From contig JAGBSJ010000029.1 of the NCBI GenBank assembly GCA_017631955.1, forward strand, positions 1 through 64,000: DNA of 64,000 nucleotides, written 5' to 3'. This stretch comes from Clostridia bacterium. Its GTDB lineage: Bacteria; Bacillota; Clostridia; Oscillospirales; Acutalibacteraceae. The stretch's first letter is position 1. The number at the start of each line of letters is the position of its first letter. The notes under the pieces are model-generated. The model did not search any database. It had not been told where the DNA came from and saw only the letters and a list, made by a program, of their open reading frames with translations. A program made the translations under genes and the position numbers. This document shows positions 26,601 to 35,763 of this stretch, piece by piece.

Positions 26601-26787
26601 TATATGTTTCCTCTCGAATTATCTTTTTAATGTTCTTTTCAATTTTTGCACGTGGCACCATAACTTCACGCTGACAATTAATGCAACGAATACGAAAATC
26701 CATGCCTGCACGAAGTACTAAAAACTGTTTTTCACCACAAGGATGTGGTTTTTTCATTTCAAGAATATCATTAACTCTTACGTCCAT
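26593..26787 (-). CDS. DUF951-family protein
   Basis: This 64-residue protein ([22 protein letters not shown]...[13 protein letters not shown]) carries HPCG and CINC cysteine pairs, probably a small zinc or nucleic-acid-binding fold. DUF951 members are common in Firmicutes near translation genes; their function is not established. The start at 26787 follows GAGGTAA; the longer frame is leader sequence. It is coupled to prfA by an 8-nt overlap. Confidence 0.85.
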   Translation of the reverse strand: MDVRVNDILEMKKPHPCGEKQFLVLRAGMDFRIRCINCQREVMVPRAKIEKNIKKIIREETYNV

Positions 26788-26917
26788 AAAAATTACCTCA
26801 AAACATATTACATTATATAATACCATAAATGTTACGAAAATAAAATACCTTAATTTAATTCTCTTTTCATATTTTTTATCATATCAATGTATTAATTTGA
26901 AAATAAAGGTGATAAAT

Positions 26918-27841
26918 ATGAAAAAGTACTACCCTGAAGGGACAATTTCTGAGAACAAAAGCAACAAAAAGTATATGGAATCTATAAACGGTCTGCGTGA
27001 ATGTTTTTTTACTGAGAAAATACTTGAAGCAAAAGCCACACTCTGTGACCACGAGCATAATCTGCATGTTGATTTAGGTGTAATGGATGGTATAATTCCC
27101 CGCGAAGAATGTGCAATAGGAATTTCGGACGGAAGCGTACGCGATATTGCAATTATTTCTCGCGTAAATAAGCCGGTTTGCTTTAAGATTATCGATTTTA
27201 TGGACGACGAGCAAGGTATGCGCACAGCAATACTCAGTCGTCGCGTTGTGCAGGAAGAATGTATGGAAAATTATATTAAAAATCTTCGGGCGGGAGATAT
27301 TGTTGAAGCACGTATTACCCATAACGAAAGTTTTGGTTCTTTTTGTGATATTGGTTGCGGAATTTCTGCACTTTTACCTATTGATAGCATATCGGTTTCG
27401 CGTATTCCTCACCCCAATGTACGATTTTCTGTGAACACTATAATCAAGGCGGTTGTAAAGAGTGTTGATAGTTTAGGCAGAGTTACTCTTTCTCATAAAG
27501 AATTACTTGGCACTTGGGAAGAAAATGTACAGAATTTCAAGGCAGGGCAGACTGTTGGTGGAATCGTGAGAACTATTGAAAAATATGGGGTTTTCATAGA
27601 ATTGTCACCTAATCTTGCAGGACTTGCAGAATACACAGATGATGTGCGTGAAGGGGACTCAGCAAGCGTTTACATAAAGAGTATAAATCCTGAAAAAATG
27701 AAAATAAAACTTTCAATTGTTGATAGCTTTCCCGACCGCAATGAGCAACTTCCTGTGAAGTATTATTACGACGGAAATCATATAGATAGTTGGCAATATT
27801 CACCGCAAATTTCTTCGAAAATAATTGAAAGCATTTTTTAA
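26918..27841 (+). CDS. S1-domain RNA-binding protein (short ribosomal protein S1 homologue)
   Basis: The 307-residue protein contains three S1-type OB-fold stretches: about 25-100 (degenerate, EAKATLCDHEHNLHVDLGVMDGIIPR), 115-195 (LRAGDIVEARITHNESFGSFCDIGCGISALLP) and 205-270 (FKAGQTVGGIVRTIEKYGVFIELSPNLAGLAEYT). This matches the shortened S1 proteins of Firmicutes, some of which regulate translation or RNA decay. The start is set at 26918 by AAGGTGAT; an upstream extension runs through the divergent promoter region and is not credible. Confidence 0.88.
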   Translation: MKKYYPEGTISENKSNKKYMESINGLRECFFTEKILEAKATLCDHEHNLHVDLGVMDGIIPREECAIGISDGSVRDIAIISRVNKPVCFKIIDFMDDEQGMRTAILSRRVVQEECMENYIKNLRAGDIVEARITHNESFGSFCDIGCGISALLPIDSISVSRIPHPNVRFSVNTIIKAVVKSVDSLGRVTLSHKELLGTWEENVQNFKAGQTVGGIVRTIEKYGVFIELSPNLAGLAEYTDDVREGDSASVYIKSINPEKMKIKLSIVDSFPDRNEQLPVKYYYDGNHIDSWQYSPQISSKIIESIF

Positions 27842-27851
27842 TAAAAAAATG

Positions 27852-27880
27852 TTGTAAAAAGTAAAAAGATATGATAGAAT
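27852..27880 (+). promoter_or_regulatory. Sigma-A-type promoter of the secreted hydrolase gene
   Basis: TTGTAA (27852-27857) and TAGAAT (27875-27880) with a 17-nt spacer. ACGGAGGGA precedes the ATG at 27914. Confidence 0.65.
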
Positions 27881-27913
27881 AGTCCTAGTTATATTTAGTA
27901 ACGGAGGGATTAT

Positions 27914-29992
27914 ATGAAAAAAATCAAAATCGCGTTAAGCTTAATCCTCGCAATCGCGTTGACTTCAATCATGGTTTTACCTGCATTTGCAGCTGGTACA
28001 ACTTGTAATTGTGGTCATGCTCCTGTAATTCAGGTGCGCGGAATTGGCGAAACACTTTATGACGAAAACGGTAACGAAATTTTCTCAACAGAGAATATTT
28101 TGAATGCAATTTTACCTGTGCTTCCACAGCTTGGTCAGTTTGTTACTGACACAACAAATGTTGAATTATTTGTTGGTTCTGTAGAAACTGCAGTTAAAAC
28201 AATTTTCGCACCAGTAATGTATAATGCAAATGGTGAAAGAACTTCTGTTGTTAAAGTAGAATGCAACAATGCACCTGTTGAAGATTATATGGACTTTAAC
28301 GCTGATTTAACTGAAGAAGGTAAGCTTTCAAAAGCTCTTTATGATGAACTTGGTGATGACCACGTTTATTTCTTCACATACGACTGGACAGGTGACCCTG
28401 TTCAAATCGTTAAAGACCTTAAAGCTTTTATTGATTCAGTTAAAGACCAGTCAGGTCATAAAAAGGTTTCAATTAACGCTGAAAGCATGGGCGGTGCAGT
28501 TGTAAATCTTTATCTTGATACATATGGTCAGAGTGACATTTACAATCTTGTAATGGCAAACTCTGCCTTTAATGGTCTTGAAATGCTTGGTCAGCTTTTC
28601 ACAGGTAATGTGGAAATTGACGCTAAAGCGCTTACATACCTTATTGGTCAAGAAGTTTTAGGTAACGTTGAATACGCAGAATTAGTGCCATATATTCCTG
28701 TGCTTGAACAGCTTATTCCAACCATTAATGAGTTAATGAAGAACGAAGCAGTAAAGGCAATGATTTATAGCAGAATTTTCCGTCCTGTATTCGGTTACAT
28801 GGCATCATTCTGGTTGCTTGTTCCAGGTTACAGTTTTGATGATGCTAAAGATTTTATGTTCGGTGTTGATAAAAATGCAAATAATTTATTTGCATCTGAA
28901 TCTCGTGACGGTGTTGGCTCAAATCTTTTGAAGATTATTAACAAAGTTGGTAATGCATCTAAAAATACAGATGCAATGGTTGACAAATTGGTTAACGGAT
29001 ATAGCGTTTTAGGTTACCAAGTAACTGCACCAATCAATTTCTATGCTAACGTTACAAACTATAACAGATATATTGCTCCTGTTACACCATCTGCAAACTG
29101 GAATAGTGATGGCGTTATTGAAGTTTACAACACAAGTGGTTTTGCAGTAGCGGCTGATATGGGTTACACACTTGGTGAAAACTACGTTCAGCAGAACTTT
29201 AAAGATAAGAACTATATCTCTCCTGATAAAGTAATTGATGCTTCAACTTGTCAGGCTCCTAACAACACATGGTTCATTAAGAACTTAGGTCACGTTTCTT
29301 ACGGCCTTGAAGATGGTGTTGCGGACTTCTATGTATGGCTTCTTACTGCAACTGAAAAGCAGACAATCAATTCAAATCCTGAGTACCCTCAGTTTATGTA
29401 TTATAATACATTAACCTCTGAGCTTATGACTTGGGAAGAAAAAGCAGAAAATGACATTCTTGGCGGAATTCCGCTTCCAAGTCTTCCTAACATTGACTTA
29501 GAGGGTCTTGAAGAAGCTCTTAACCAGATTCTTAAAGGTCTTGAAGATATGGGTCTTAACCTTGACGACCTTGGTAACCTTGACATTGGTTCAATTGGCA
29601 ACCTTCTTGGCGGTTTTGATTTAGGTAGCATTGGCGACCTTCTTGGCGGTTTTGATATCAGTATGATTACTGGCCTTCTTGGTTCACTCGGTGACCTTCT
29701 TGGCGGTCTTCTTGGTGGCGGCGGTAGCGCTGGCGGAGAAGAAACACCTGTTCCAGAAGGTGGCGACGAAGGTGGTCTTGGCGATGAGCCTACAACAGAT
29801 GCTCCAAGCACAGACTCAGATGGTAATAACAACATTGGTAACAGTGGTTCTTCAAACATTAACAGAGCACCTGCACAGAACACAGGTCTTGTGTTAAGCG
29901 GTACTCCTGTATTCAGTAGCGGTAGCAGCACATGGATTATTCTCTTTATGGTTGCTGCAGTTATTGCTGGTATTTTGATTATCAAACTTTAA
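27914..29992 (+). CDS. Secreted, membrane-anchored lipase/esterase-like alpha/beta-hydrolase
   Basis: The product has 692 residues. A signal peptide ends at AFA-AG (about 27). A large hydrolase domain contains the nucleophile elbow NAESMGGAVVNLY (Ser 191), an AxSxG variant of the usual GxSxG, as in some bacterial lipases of the LCAT/PGAP1 kind. Residues about 510-605 form a low-complexity region in which (D/N)IGSIG(N/D)LLGGFD-like units repeat, followed by a Gly/Glu/Asp/Asn-rich spacer. The last 20 residues (TWIILFMVAAVIAGILIIKL) are a membrane anchor. It probably acts on lipids or esters at the cell surface. Two Cys near the mature N-terminus (TCNCGH) may form a disulfide. Confidence 0.8.
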   Translation: MKKIKIALSLILAIALTSIMVLPAFAAGTTCNCGHAPVIQVRGIGETLYDENGNEIFSTENILNAILPVLPQLGQFVTDTTNVELFVGSVETAVKTIFAPVMYNANGERTSVVKVECNNAPVEDYMDFNADLTEEGKLSKALYDELGDDHVYFFTYDWTGDPVQIVKDLKAFIDSVKDQSGHKKVSINAESMGGAVVNLYLDTYGQSDIYNLVMANSAFNGLEMLGQLFTGNVEIDAKALTYLIGQEVLGNVEYAELVPYIPVLEQLIPTINELMKNEAVKAMIYSRIFRPVFGYMASFWLLVPGYSFDDAKDFMFGVDKNANNLFASESRDGVGSNLLKIINKVGNASKNTDAMVDKLVNGYSVLGYQVTAPINFYANVTNYNRYIAPVTPSANWNSDGVIEVYNTSGFAVAADMGYTLGENYVQQNFKDKNYISPDKVIDASTCQAPNNTWFIKNLGHVSYGLEDGVADFYVWLLTATEKQTINSNPEYPQFMYYNTLTSELMTWEEKAENDILGGIPLPSLPNIDLEGLEEALNQILKGLEDMGLNLDDLGNLDIGSIGNLLGGFDLGSIGDLLGGFDISMITGLLGSLGDLLGGLLGGGGSAGGEETPVPEGGDEGGLGDEPTTDAPSTDSDGNNNIGNSGSSNINRAPAQNTGLVLSGTPVFSSGSSTWIILFMVAAVIAGILIIKL

Positions 29993-30010
29993 TCCCTATA
30001 TAATAAATTT

Positions 30011-30036
30011 ACGGCAGAGATTAAATTCTCTGCCGT
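30011..30036 (+). terminator. Terminator of the secreted hydrolase gene
   Basis: acggcagaga/tctctgccgt with a 6-nt loop, followed by TTTTTTT. Confidence 0.9.
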
Positions 30037-30053
30037 TTTTTTGTAAAAACATC

Positions 30054-30081
30054 TTGAAATATATAAGAAAAGTTTTATAAT
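30054..30081 (+). promoter_or_regulatory. galT promoter
   Basis: TTGAAA (30054-30059) and TATAAT (30076-30081), 16-nt spacer. Confidence 0.65.
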
Positions 30082-30119
30082 TATAATAGATAAATTTGGC
30101 AATTAAGGAGTAATTACAA

Positions 30120-31616
30120 ATGAACATTTACGAAGCAATAAATTCTCTTGTGGCATATGGTGTAAGAGAAAATCTTATTGAAGAAGCAGATAAAGTTTGG
30201 GCAGTTAACAGAATTCTTGAAATTCTTGATTTAGATAGTATGGAAACTGATGCAGAAATTAAATCAGTTGACCTTCAGGAAATCCTTGGTGCAATTCTTG
30301 ATTTCGCAGTGGAAAAAGGTCTTTGCGAAGATTCAATTGTATATAAAGATTTGTTTGATACAAAGGTAATGGGTGCAATTACTCCAAGACCATCAGAAGT
30401 TATTAAAACATTCAAAGAAAAATATGAAATCTCTCCTGAAAGTGCAACTGATTATTACTATCACCTTTCAAGAAAGAGTGACTACATCCGCGAATATAGA
30501 ATCAAGAATGACGTTAAGTGGATTACAAAAACACAGTATGGTGATATTGATATTACAATCAACCTTGCAAAGCCAGAAAAAGACCCTAGAGCAATTGCGG
30601 CGGCTACAAAAATGGAACAGAGTTCATATCCAACTTGCCTTCTTTGTAAAGAAAACGAGGGTTATCGCGGCCGTGTGAATCACCCTGCACGTCAAAATCA
30701 CAGAGTTATTCCTCTTTGCCTTGACGGTGTAAATGCTTATCTTCAATATTCTCCTTATGTTTACTATAATGAGCATTGTATCGTGTTTGATGAAGCACAT
30801 AAACCAATGAAAGTTTGTGAAAAGAATTTCAGACGACTTTTTGATTTTGTTAAACAATTCCCACACTATTTTATCGGTTCAAATTCTGACTTGCCAATTT
30901 CAGGTGGCTCAATTCTTACTCACGAGCACTTCCAGGGCGGTCGTTATGAATTTGCAATGGCAAAGGCAGAAATCGAAGAATATGTTACATTTGAGGGATT
31001 CGAAGATGTTACAGCAGGTATTGTAAAGTGGCCTATGAGCGTTATTCGTCTTCAAGGGGACGACACTGACCGTATCTGCACTCTTGCAGGTAAAATTCTT
31101 GCAACATGGCGTGATTATTCAGACGACGAAGCGTTTATTATTGCAAAAACTGATGACGGCGAAATTCATAACACAATTACACCTATTACAAGATTTGTAA
31201 ATGGTAAATATGAAATCGACTTGGTTCTTCGTAACAATATTACAACAGAAGAATACCCAGATGGTTTCTATCACCCACACCCAGAATACCACAATATCAA
31301 GAAAGAAAATATCGGTCTTATTGAGGTTATGGGTCTTGCGGTGCTTCCTTCTCGTCTTAAAACAGAAATGGCAGTACTTCGCGATGCAATACTCCAGAAT
31401 AAAGATATTAAAGCAGACGAAAGAATTGCAAAGCACTATGACTGGACAATGAAAATTAAAGCAAAATATGACGACATTAACGAAGATAACTGTGAGCAAA
31501 TTCTTCGTGACGAAATCGGACTTGTATTTGCAAGCATTCTTGAACAGTGCGGTGTTTATGATAGAACTGAAGAAGGCAGAGCACAGTTTAAGAAATTTAT
31601 TGCAAGTGTAAAATAA
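30120..31616 (+). CDS. galT: UDP-glucose--hexose-1-phosphate uridylyltransferase, type 2
   Basis: GalT swaps the uridylyl group between UDP-glucose and galactose-1-phosphate in the Leloir pathway. The 498-residue length and the start MNIYEAINSLVAYG are those of the Firmicute type 2 form. Motifs include CKENEGYRGRVNHPARQNHR, a conserved substrate-binding stretch, and ILTHEHFQGGRYEF, which carries the His-x-His region. It has its own promoter and terminator. galM, melA and several carriers lie within 11 kb, but galK and galE are not seen. Confidence 0.93.
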   Translation: MNIYEAINSLVAYGVRENLIEEADKVWAVNRILEILDLDSMETDAEIKSVDLQEILGAILDFAVEKGLCEDSIVYKDLFDTKVMGAITPRPSEVIKTFKEKYEISPESATDYYYHLSRKSDYIREYRIKNDVKWITKTQYGDIDITINLAKPEKDPRAIAAATKMEQSSYPTCLLCKENEGYRGRVNHPARQNHRVIPLCLDGVNAYLQYSPYVYYNEHCIVFDEAHKPMKVCEKNFRRLFDFVKQFPHYFIGSNSDLPISGGSILTHEHFQGGRYEFAMAKAEIEEYVTFEGFEDVTAGIVKWPMSVIRLQGDDTDRICTLAGKILATWRDYSDDEAFIIAKTDDGEIHNTITPITRFVNGKYEIDLVLRNNITTEEYPDGFYHPHPEYHNIKKENIGLIEVMGLAVLPSRLKTEMAVLRDAILQNKDIKADERIAKHYDWTMKIKAKYDDINEDNCEQILRDEIGLVFASILEQCGVYDRTEEGRAQFKKFIASVK

Positions 31617-31631
31617 AAGCACAATATAAAA

Positions 31632-31667
31632 CAAAAAGGAGAATGGACTTGTCCATTCTCCTTTTTG
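31632..31667. terminator. Bidirectional terminator after galT
   Basis: A perfect 17-bp stem (31632-31648 and 31651-31667) with a 2-nt loop and flanking A/T runs. It lies immediately before hairpin array B. Confidence 0.9.
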
Positions 31668-31674
31668 TTGTTGT

Positions 31675-31863
31675 GATATATTGAATAAATTCAATGCGAT
31701 ATTTTTGCTAGGCAAAAGCGATATATTTTCGCTTTGCTCAAATGCGATATGATATAAATCCTCATTCACGAAATGAACATATCGCGTGTGTAACACATAT
31801 CGCACGCATTAGCGTATATCGTAAATCTATAAGGATTTATATCGCTGCAACGCTAAGCGTTGC
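31675..31863. repeat. Hairpin array B with GCGATAT/ATATCGC spacers
   Basis: Hairpins: ttgaa-taaa-ttcaa (31681-31694), ttttgc-tag-gcaaaa (31703-31717), an imperfect one (31725-31743), ttca-cgaaa-tgaa (31765-31777), gtgtg-taa-cacat (31786-31798), acgc-atta-gcgt (31804-31815), taaatc-tataag-gattta (31822-31839) and gcaacgc-taa-gcgttgc (31847-31863). The left half has the spacer GCGATAT at 31696, 31718 and 31744. The right half has its reverse complement ATATCGC at 31779, 31797, 31816 (partial) and 31839. The array fills the space between the galT terminator and the stop codon of the convergent MFS gene; the last hairpin touches that stop. Confidence 0.85.
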
Positions 31864-33297
31864 TTAGTCCCATTCTGTACCTGTAACCGTATTTAAATCA
31901 AGGCCTTTTGTATCGTGAGTGTTTTTAATAAGTGCAATAAGTGTAGCAATAAAACTTGGTACAAGAAGACAAAGTGCAACTGTGCCGATTACACCATCTC
32001 CAAGAATAAGCGCAAGGATTGTATTAACAATGAAACCGATTGCGTATCCTGCAAAGCCGACAACCGTTTGCGCTGAGGTAGCAGATGAGCGAAGATTTGT
32101 TGGTGCAGATTCACTTGCCATCATAATAAGAACATCGTTTGTTGAGTAATAACTACCTACGAATGCACCGCAGAAGAAACCGACGAAATATGGATTAAGA
32201 TTCATTTTTGCGCCTAAAGTGAATGCAATAAAGCAAACAACACAGTTTGCTGCAACGGTAATTGCTGCAGTTTTTCTACCTTTTTTATCAGATATAAAGC
32301 CCATAATTACTTGTGAAAGAGCCATACCAATAGGGTACAAGATAAGCGCTTGGCTAACTTCCTTAACACTTACAAGGTCCAAAAATTCTTTTGCATTAGA
32401 GCCATAAATGCTTTGAGCATATCCGTGAGTAAGAATTGCCTGATAATTCATACTACCAACAACACCGATACCTGCAAGGGCAAAGCAAATAAATACCCAA
32501 CGAAGTTGCTTGTGGCTGAATCCGAATTTAAGAGCATCAATAAGTCCACCTTGTGAATCTTGTGCTTTTTTCTTTGCCTCTTCCGCTTGTAATTCGTCTT
32601 CAGTCATTTTAAGATAACGGATTCTTGACTCAACAAAAGCATCAGTTTCTCTTGCGCAAAGAAGAGCAACAAGTGAAACAACAATACCAACGATTGCAGG
32701 AATCATATAAACGTTACGCCATTCGCCTGCAGATGCCATTAACCATCTGCGAAGAAGAGGTACAAGCATAACTGCCATATTAGCAAAGAATTTAACTACA
32801 GAATAGGTTATTGCACGACTCTTAGCAGGTGCAGCTTCCATAATATACACAACGTGCATATCATGAGGAACAAAGAAAAGAATCATACAAGCACCAATAA
32901 AGTACATTACTACATTGCCCGAAAGGAAAATAACAAACAATGCAATCGCCATTCCGAATGTGTTTATAATAAGGAATGTTTTTCTACCAAAACGGTCTGC
33001 CAAAGGTCTGTAAAGAATGCCTAAAATCTGAAATGGTATTGCTACAACATTCAGAAGATTAAGAATTGTAACAGAACTTTCACTCTTGATAAAATCGTTG
33101 GCAATTTCAGTTTGCATAAGTGAGTTGATTTGCGATGCGATTTCGTCAACTGCATAAATAAGTGCAATAATCAAAAGAAGATACCAGAAGTAAGTATTAC
33201 TTTTTGGTCTTGCTTTTTGCTTTTCCCAATATGTAAGTTCTTTTGCTTTGCGCAACTCTTTTTTTCGAAGTTGTTCAGGAGTTAAAACTTTACTCAT
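31864..33297 (-). CDS. MFS transporter with a long cytosolic N-terminus
   Basis: The 477-residue carrier has an MFS pattern: ADRFGRKTFLIIN between helices 2 and 3, ISDKKGRKTAAITV between 8 and 9, and about 12 membrane segments. About 40 charged residues precede helix 1 (KVLTPEQLRKKELRKAKELTYWEKQK). The central cytosolic loop (MTEDELQAEEAKKKAQD) is also charged. It resembles sugar-phosphate or oligosaccharide carriers of Clostridia. The start at 33297 follows AAAGGGG; the longer frame has no such site. It is convergent with galT and co-directional with the TauE gene upstream. Confidence 0.85.
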   Translation of the reverse strand: MSKVLTPEQLRKKELRKAKELTYWEKQKARPKSNTYFWYLLLIIALIYAVDEIASQINSLMQTEIANDFIKSESSVTILNLLNVVAIPFQILGILYRPLADRFGRKTFLIINTFGMAIALFVIFLSGNVVMYFIGACMILFFVPHDMHVVYIMEAAPAKSRAITYSVVKFFANMAVMLVPLLRRWLMASAGEWRNVYMIPAIVGIVVSLVALLCARETDAFVESRIRYLKMTEDELQAEEAKKKAQDSQGGLIDALKFGFSHKQLRWVFICFALAGIGVVGSMNYQAILTHGYAQSIYGSNAKEFLDLVSVKEVSQALILYPIGMALSQVIMGFISDKKGRKTAAITVAANCVVCFIAFTLGAKMNLNPYFVGFFCGAFVGSYYSTNDVLIMMASESAPTNLRSSATSAQTVVGFAGYAIGFIVNTILALILGDGVIGTVALCLLVPSFIATLIALIKNTHDTKGLDLNTVTGTEWD

Positions 33298-33386
33298 AAA
33301 AATTTCCCCTTTCAATGATTTCATTGTAGCATATATAAGTAACAAATTCAATAAACAAAAACGTATGGATAAACTCAAATTTTCTG

Positions 33387-34172
33387 TTATATAACATTCC
33401 TTACTATATTAAAAATTGTTATTCCCAACACAAGTAATTGCACAAAATTAAATGCATTTTCAACTGTTGTTTCCTTACATTTTTTATTAAAACTTGCGCC
33501 AATAAATCCGCCTGTAATAGCGCCCATAATCATAACAGGTGCAACTGATAAATCAAATTCAGCAAATCCTGTTGTAAGCGCTACTGTTGCGAGTTTTGAA
33601 ATCTGCGCAAAAAGAATTGTAATAAGTGAGCATACTGTGGCGGTTTTTGTGCTTACTGAGAACAAATAGATTATTAGTGCCACATTTATAGGCCCTCCAC
33701 CGATTCCCAAAAATGATGAGCAAACTCCTAAAAATACACCAACTAAGAGTGATACCGGAACACCCTGTAATTCTTTACCATTGATTTTCTGCTTGTTCTT
33801 CATATATAGAAAAACACACAGAATAAGAATAGCAAGCACAATATTCTGAATAACTGTAACTATAGAGTTGACCTTTAAAGCGTCGACAATAAAATCCAAA
33901 AGTTTTTCGCCGATTATTCCACCTGCAACTGAGCCAATTGCCAAAGGAATAGCGGTTTTGAATGGTATTTCAGTTTTCGCTTTAATCTGTTTGCCTACGG
34001 ACACAAGTGCCATTGAAAATACGGTAATTGATGAAACAATACCGATTGTCTGCACATTGAAATCCCCTAAAACGTCCATAAGTGGCTTGGTTATAACTCC
34101 TCCACCCATACCTGTAAGGGAGCCAACAGTTGTAGCAAATATTGCAAGAAGAAAATATATTAAGTATATCAA
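33387..34172 (-). CDS. TauE/SafE-family membrane transporter
   Basis: The 261-residue protein has about eight membrane segments in two repeats, each with the family's glycine motif: GSLTGMGGGVITKPLM in the first half and SSFLGIGGGPINVALI in the second. Family members move sulfite, sulfonates or other small anions; the substrate here is unknown. A TTG at 34172 is the likely start, because GAGGTG lies 7 nt before it whereas the longer frame overlaps that site. Confidence 0.85.
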   Translation of the reverse strand: MIYLIYFLLAIFATTVGSLTGMGGGVITKPLMDVLGDFNVQTIGIVSSITVFSMALVSVGKQIKAKTEIPFKTAIPLAIGSVAGGIIGEKLLDFIVDALKVNSIVTVIQNIVLAILILCVFLYMKNKQKINGKELQGVPVSLLVGVFLGVCSSFLGIGGGPINVALIIYLFSVSTKTATVCSLITILFAQISKLATVALTTGFAEFDLSVAPVMIMGAITGGFIGASFNKKCKETTVENAFNFVQLLVLGITIFNIVRNVI

Positions 34173-34213
34173 AAAAATACACCTCACAAATTACATTTAT
34201 TTTAACATAATAA

Positions 34214-34242
34214 TTGCAAAATTGCACTACTGTTGATATAAT
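34214..34242 (+). promoter_or_regulatory. Promoter of the fucosidase-melA unit
   Basis: TTGCAA (34214-34219) and TATAAT (34237-34242), 17-nt spacer. Confidence 0.65.
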
Positions 34243-34270
34243 TATTTTATCTTAATAGGGTGGTGTCAAA

Positions 34271-35746
34271 ATGACAACTGGGGAATACTTAAAATTAATT
34301 GACGAAGTAAATGAAAAAGGAAAATATAAGGCGGATTGGGTGTCACTTACTCATCACAAAGTGCCTTCTTGGTATATGCACGACAAACTTGGTGTGTTTA
34401 TTCATTGGGGTATTTATTCAGTGCCTGCATTTGGTAGCGAGTGGTACTCAAGAAGTATGTATGATAAGAATGTCCGCGAATTTGAACACCATAGAAAAAC
34501 CTATGGCGAGCATAAAGATTTTGGCTATAAAGATTTTATTCCAATGTTCAAGGCAGAAAAATTTGATGCTTCAGAGTGGATTTCCCTTTTCAAAAAAGCA
34601 GGTATTAAATATGTTATGCCTGTAGCTGAGCATCACGACGGTTTTGCCATGTATGACACAGAGTTTAATCGTTGGAATTCAGTAGAAATGGGACCATGCC
34701 GTGATGTTGTCGGCGAGTTAAAAGCAGAGTGTGAAAATCAAGGGCTTACACTTTGTGCATCAACTCATAGAGCAGAGCATTATTTCTTCATGAATCTTGG
34801 CAGAACTTTTGATAGCGACGTAAACGACGACAATTATCGTGATTTTTATGGTCCTGCAGTATTTTGTGAAGAATGGAACTCACACAATCTTGGAAAAACT
34901 ACAGAAGATACGCATACAATTGGTGCGAGTGAAGAATGGCTCGAAGATTGGCTTGTTCGCACTTGCGAATTAATTGATAAATATCAACCATCTGTGCTTT
35001 ATTTTGACTGGTGGATTCATAATCACTCTTTTAAACCATATCTTAAAAAGTTGGCGGCATATTACTACAACCGTGCAGAAGAATGGGGCAAAGAAGTTAC
35101 AATTAACTATAAGCACGAGGCATTCCCACCAACCGTTGCAACCTTTGACGTTGAGCGTGGTGCACTTACAGGTATTTCGCCACTTTATTGGCAAACAGAC
35201 ACTGCAATCGGCAAGGGTTCTTGGGGTTATAGAAAAGACAACGAATACAAGAGCGCGCGACAAGTGATTTGCGACCTTGTTGATATTGTTTCAAAGAATG
35301 GTAATCTTCTTATCAATATTGGTCCTAAGCCAGACGGAACAATAACTGATGAAGAAACTGAAGTGCTTCTCACAATGGGTGAGTGGTTAAAAGTTAACGG
35401 TGAGGGTATTTACGGCACAACCTTCTGGAAACAGTTTGGTGAAGGCAAAGTTAATGCCAAAGATGGATTTTTCCAAGATGGCGATGAAAAGAAATTCACA
35501 AACAAGGATTTCCGTTTTACATATAAAAATGGTTATCTTTATGTATTCCAGATGCGACCATCAAAAACTGTTAAGATTAAAACACTTAAAAAGCATAATC
35601 CACACGATTATTTAATTGAAAGCGTTGAACTTCTCGGTAGTGACGAAAAAATCAACTTTACAAGAGATGACAAGGCACTTACAATCAAACTTAAAGATGA
35701 AATTAAAAACGATTTACCAATTTGTTTCAAAATTGCAATCGGTTAA
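34271..35746 (+). CDS. Alpha-L-fucosidase, GH29
   Basis: This cytoplasmic retaining fucosidase has 491 residues. Family motifs are GVFIHWGIYSVPAFGSEWYSR near residue 41, YVMPVAEHHDGFAMYDT near 114, and SVLYFDWWIHN with the likely nucleophile Asp 246; a C-terminal beta-sandwich follows (FKIAIG end). No signal peptide is present, so fucosylated glycans must be imported first. It starts 17 nt upstream of melA on the same transcript; together they could process host or milk glycans carrying Fuc and alpha-Gal. AGGGTGG is the ribosome binding site. Confidence 0.93.
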   Translation: MTTGEYLKLIDEVNEKGKYKADWVSLTHHKVPSWYMHDKLGVFIHWGIYSVPAFGSEWYSRSMYDKNVREFEHHRKTYGEHKDFGYKDFIPMFKAEKFDASEWISLFKKAGIKYVMPVAEHHDGFAMYDTEFNRWNSVEMGPCRDVVGELKAECENQGLTLCASTHRAEHYFFMNLGRTFDSDVNDDNYRDFYGPAVFCEEWNSHNLGKTTEDTHTIGASEEWLEDWLVRTCELIDKYQPSVLYFDWWIHNHSFKPYLKKLAAYYYNRAEEWGKEVTINYKHEAFPPTVATFDVERGALTGISPLYWQTDTAIGKGSWGYRKDNEYKSARQVICDLVDIVSKNGNLLINIGPKPDGTITDEETEVLLTMGEWLKVNGEGIYGTTFWKQFGEGKVNAKDGFFQDGDEKKFTNKDFRFTYKNGYLYVFQMRPSKTVKIKTLKKHNPHDYLIESVELLGSDEKINFTRDDKALTIKLKDEIKNDLPICFKIAIG

Positions 35747-35763
35747 AATAGGGAGAAATTATT

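Noticed and set aside
26681..26917. N-terminal extension of the S1-domain protein
   Set aside because: The extension crosses the divergent DUF951 gene and its promoter; the ATG at 26918 has a good AAGGTGAT site and begins the conserved protein.
29401..29985. Minus-strand frame of 194 codons rich in Pro/Arg/Ser
   Set aside because: It is the complement of the Gly/Leu repeat region of the secreted hydrolase.
31119..31805. Minus-strand frame of 228 codons opposite galT
   Set aside because: It is antisense to galT, rich in Cys/Phe/Asn as expected of a shadow frame, and has no ribosome binding site.
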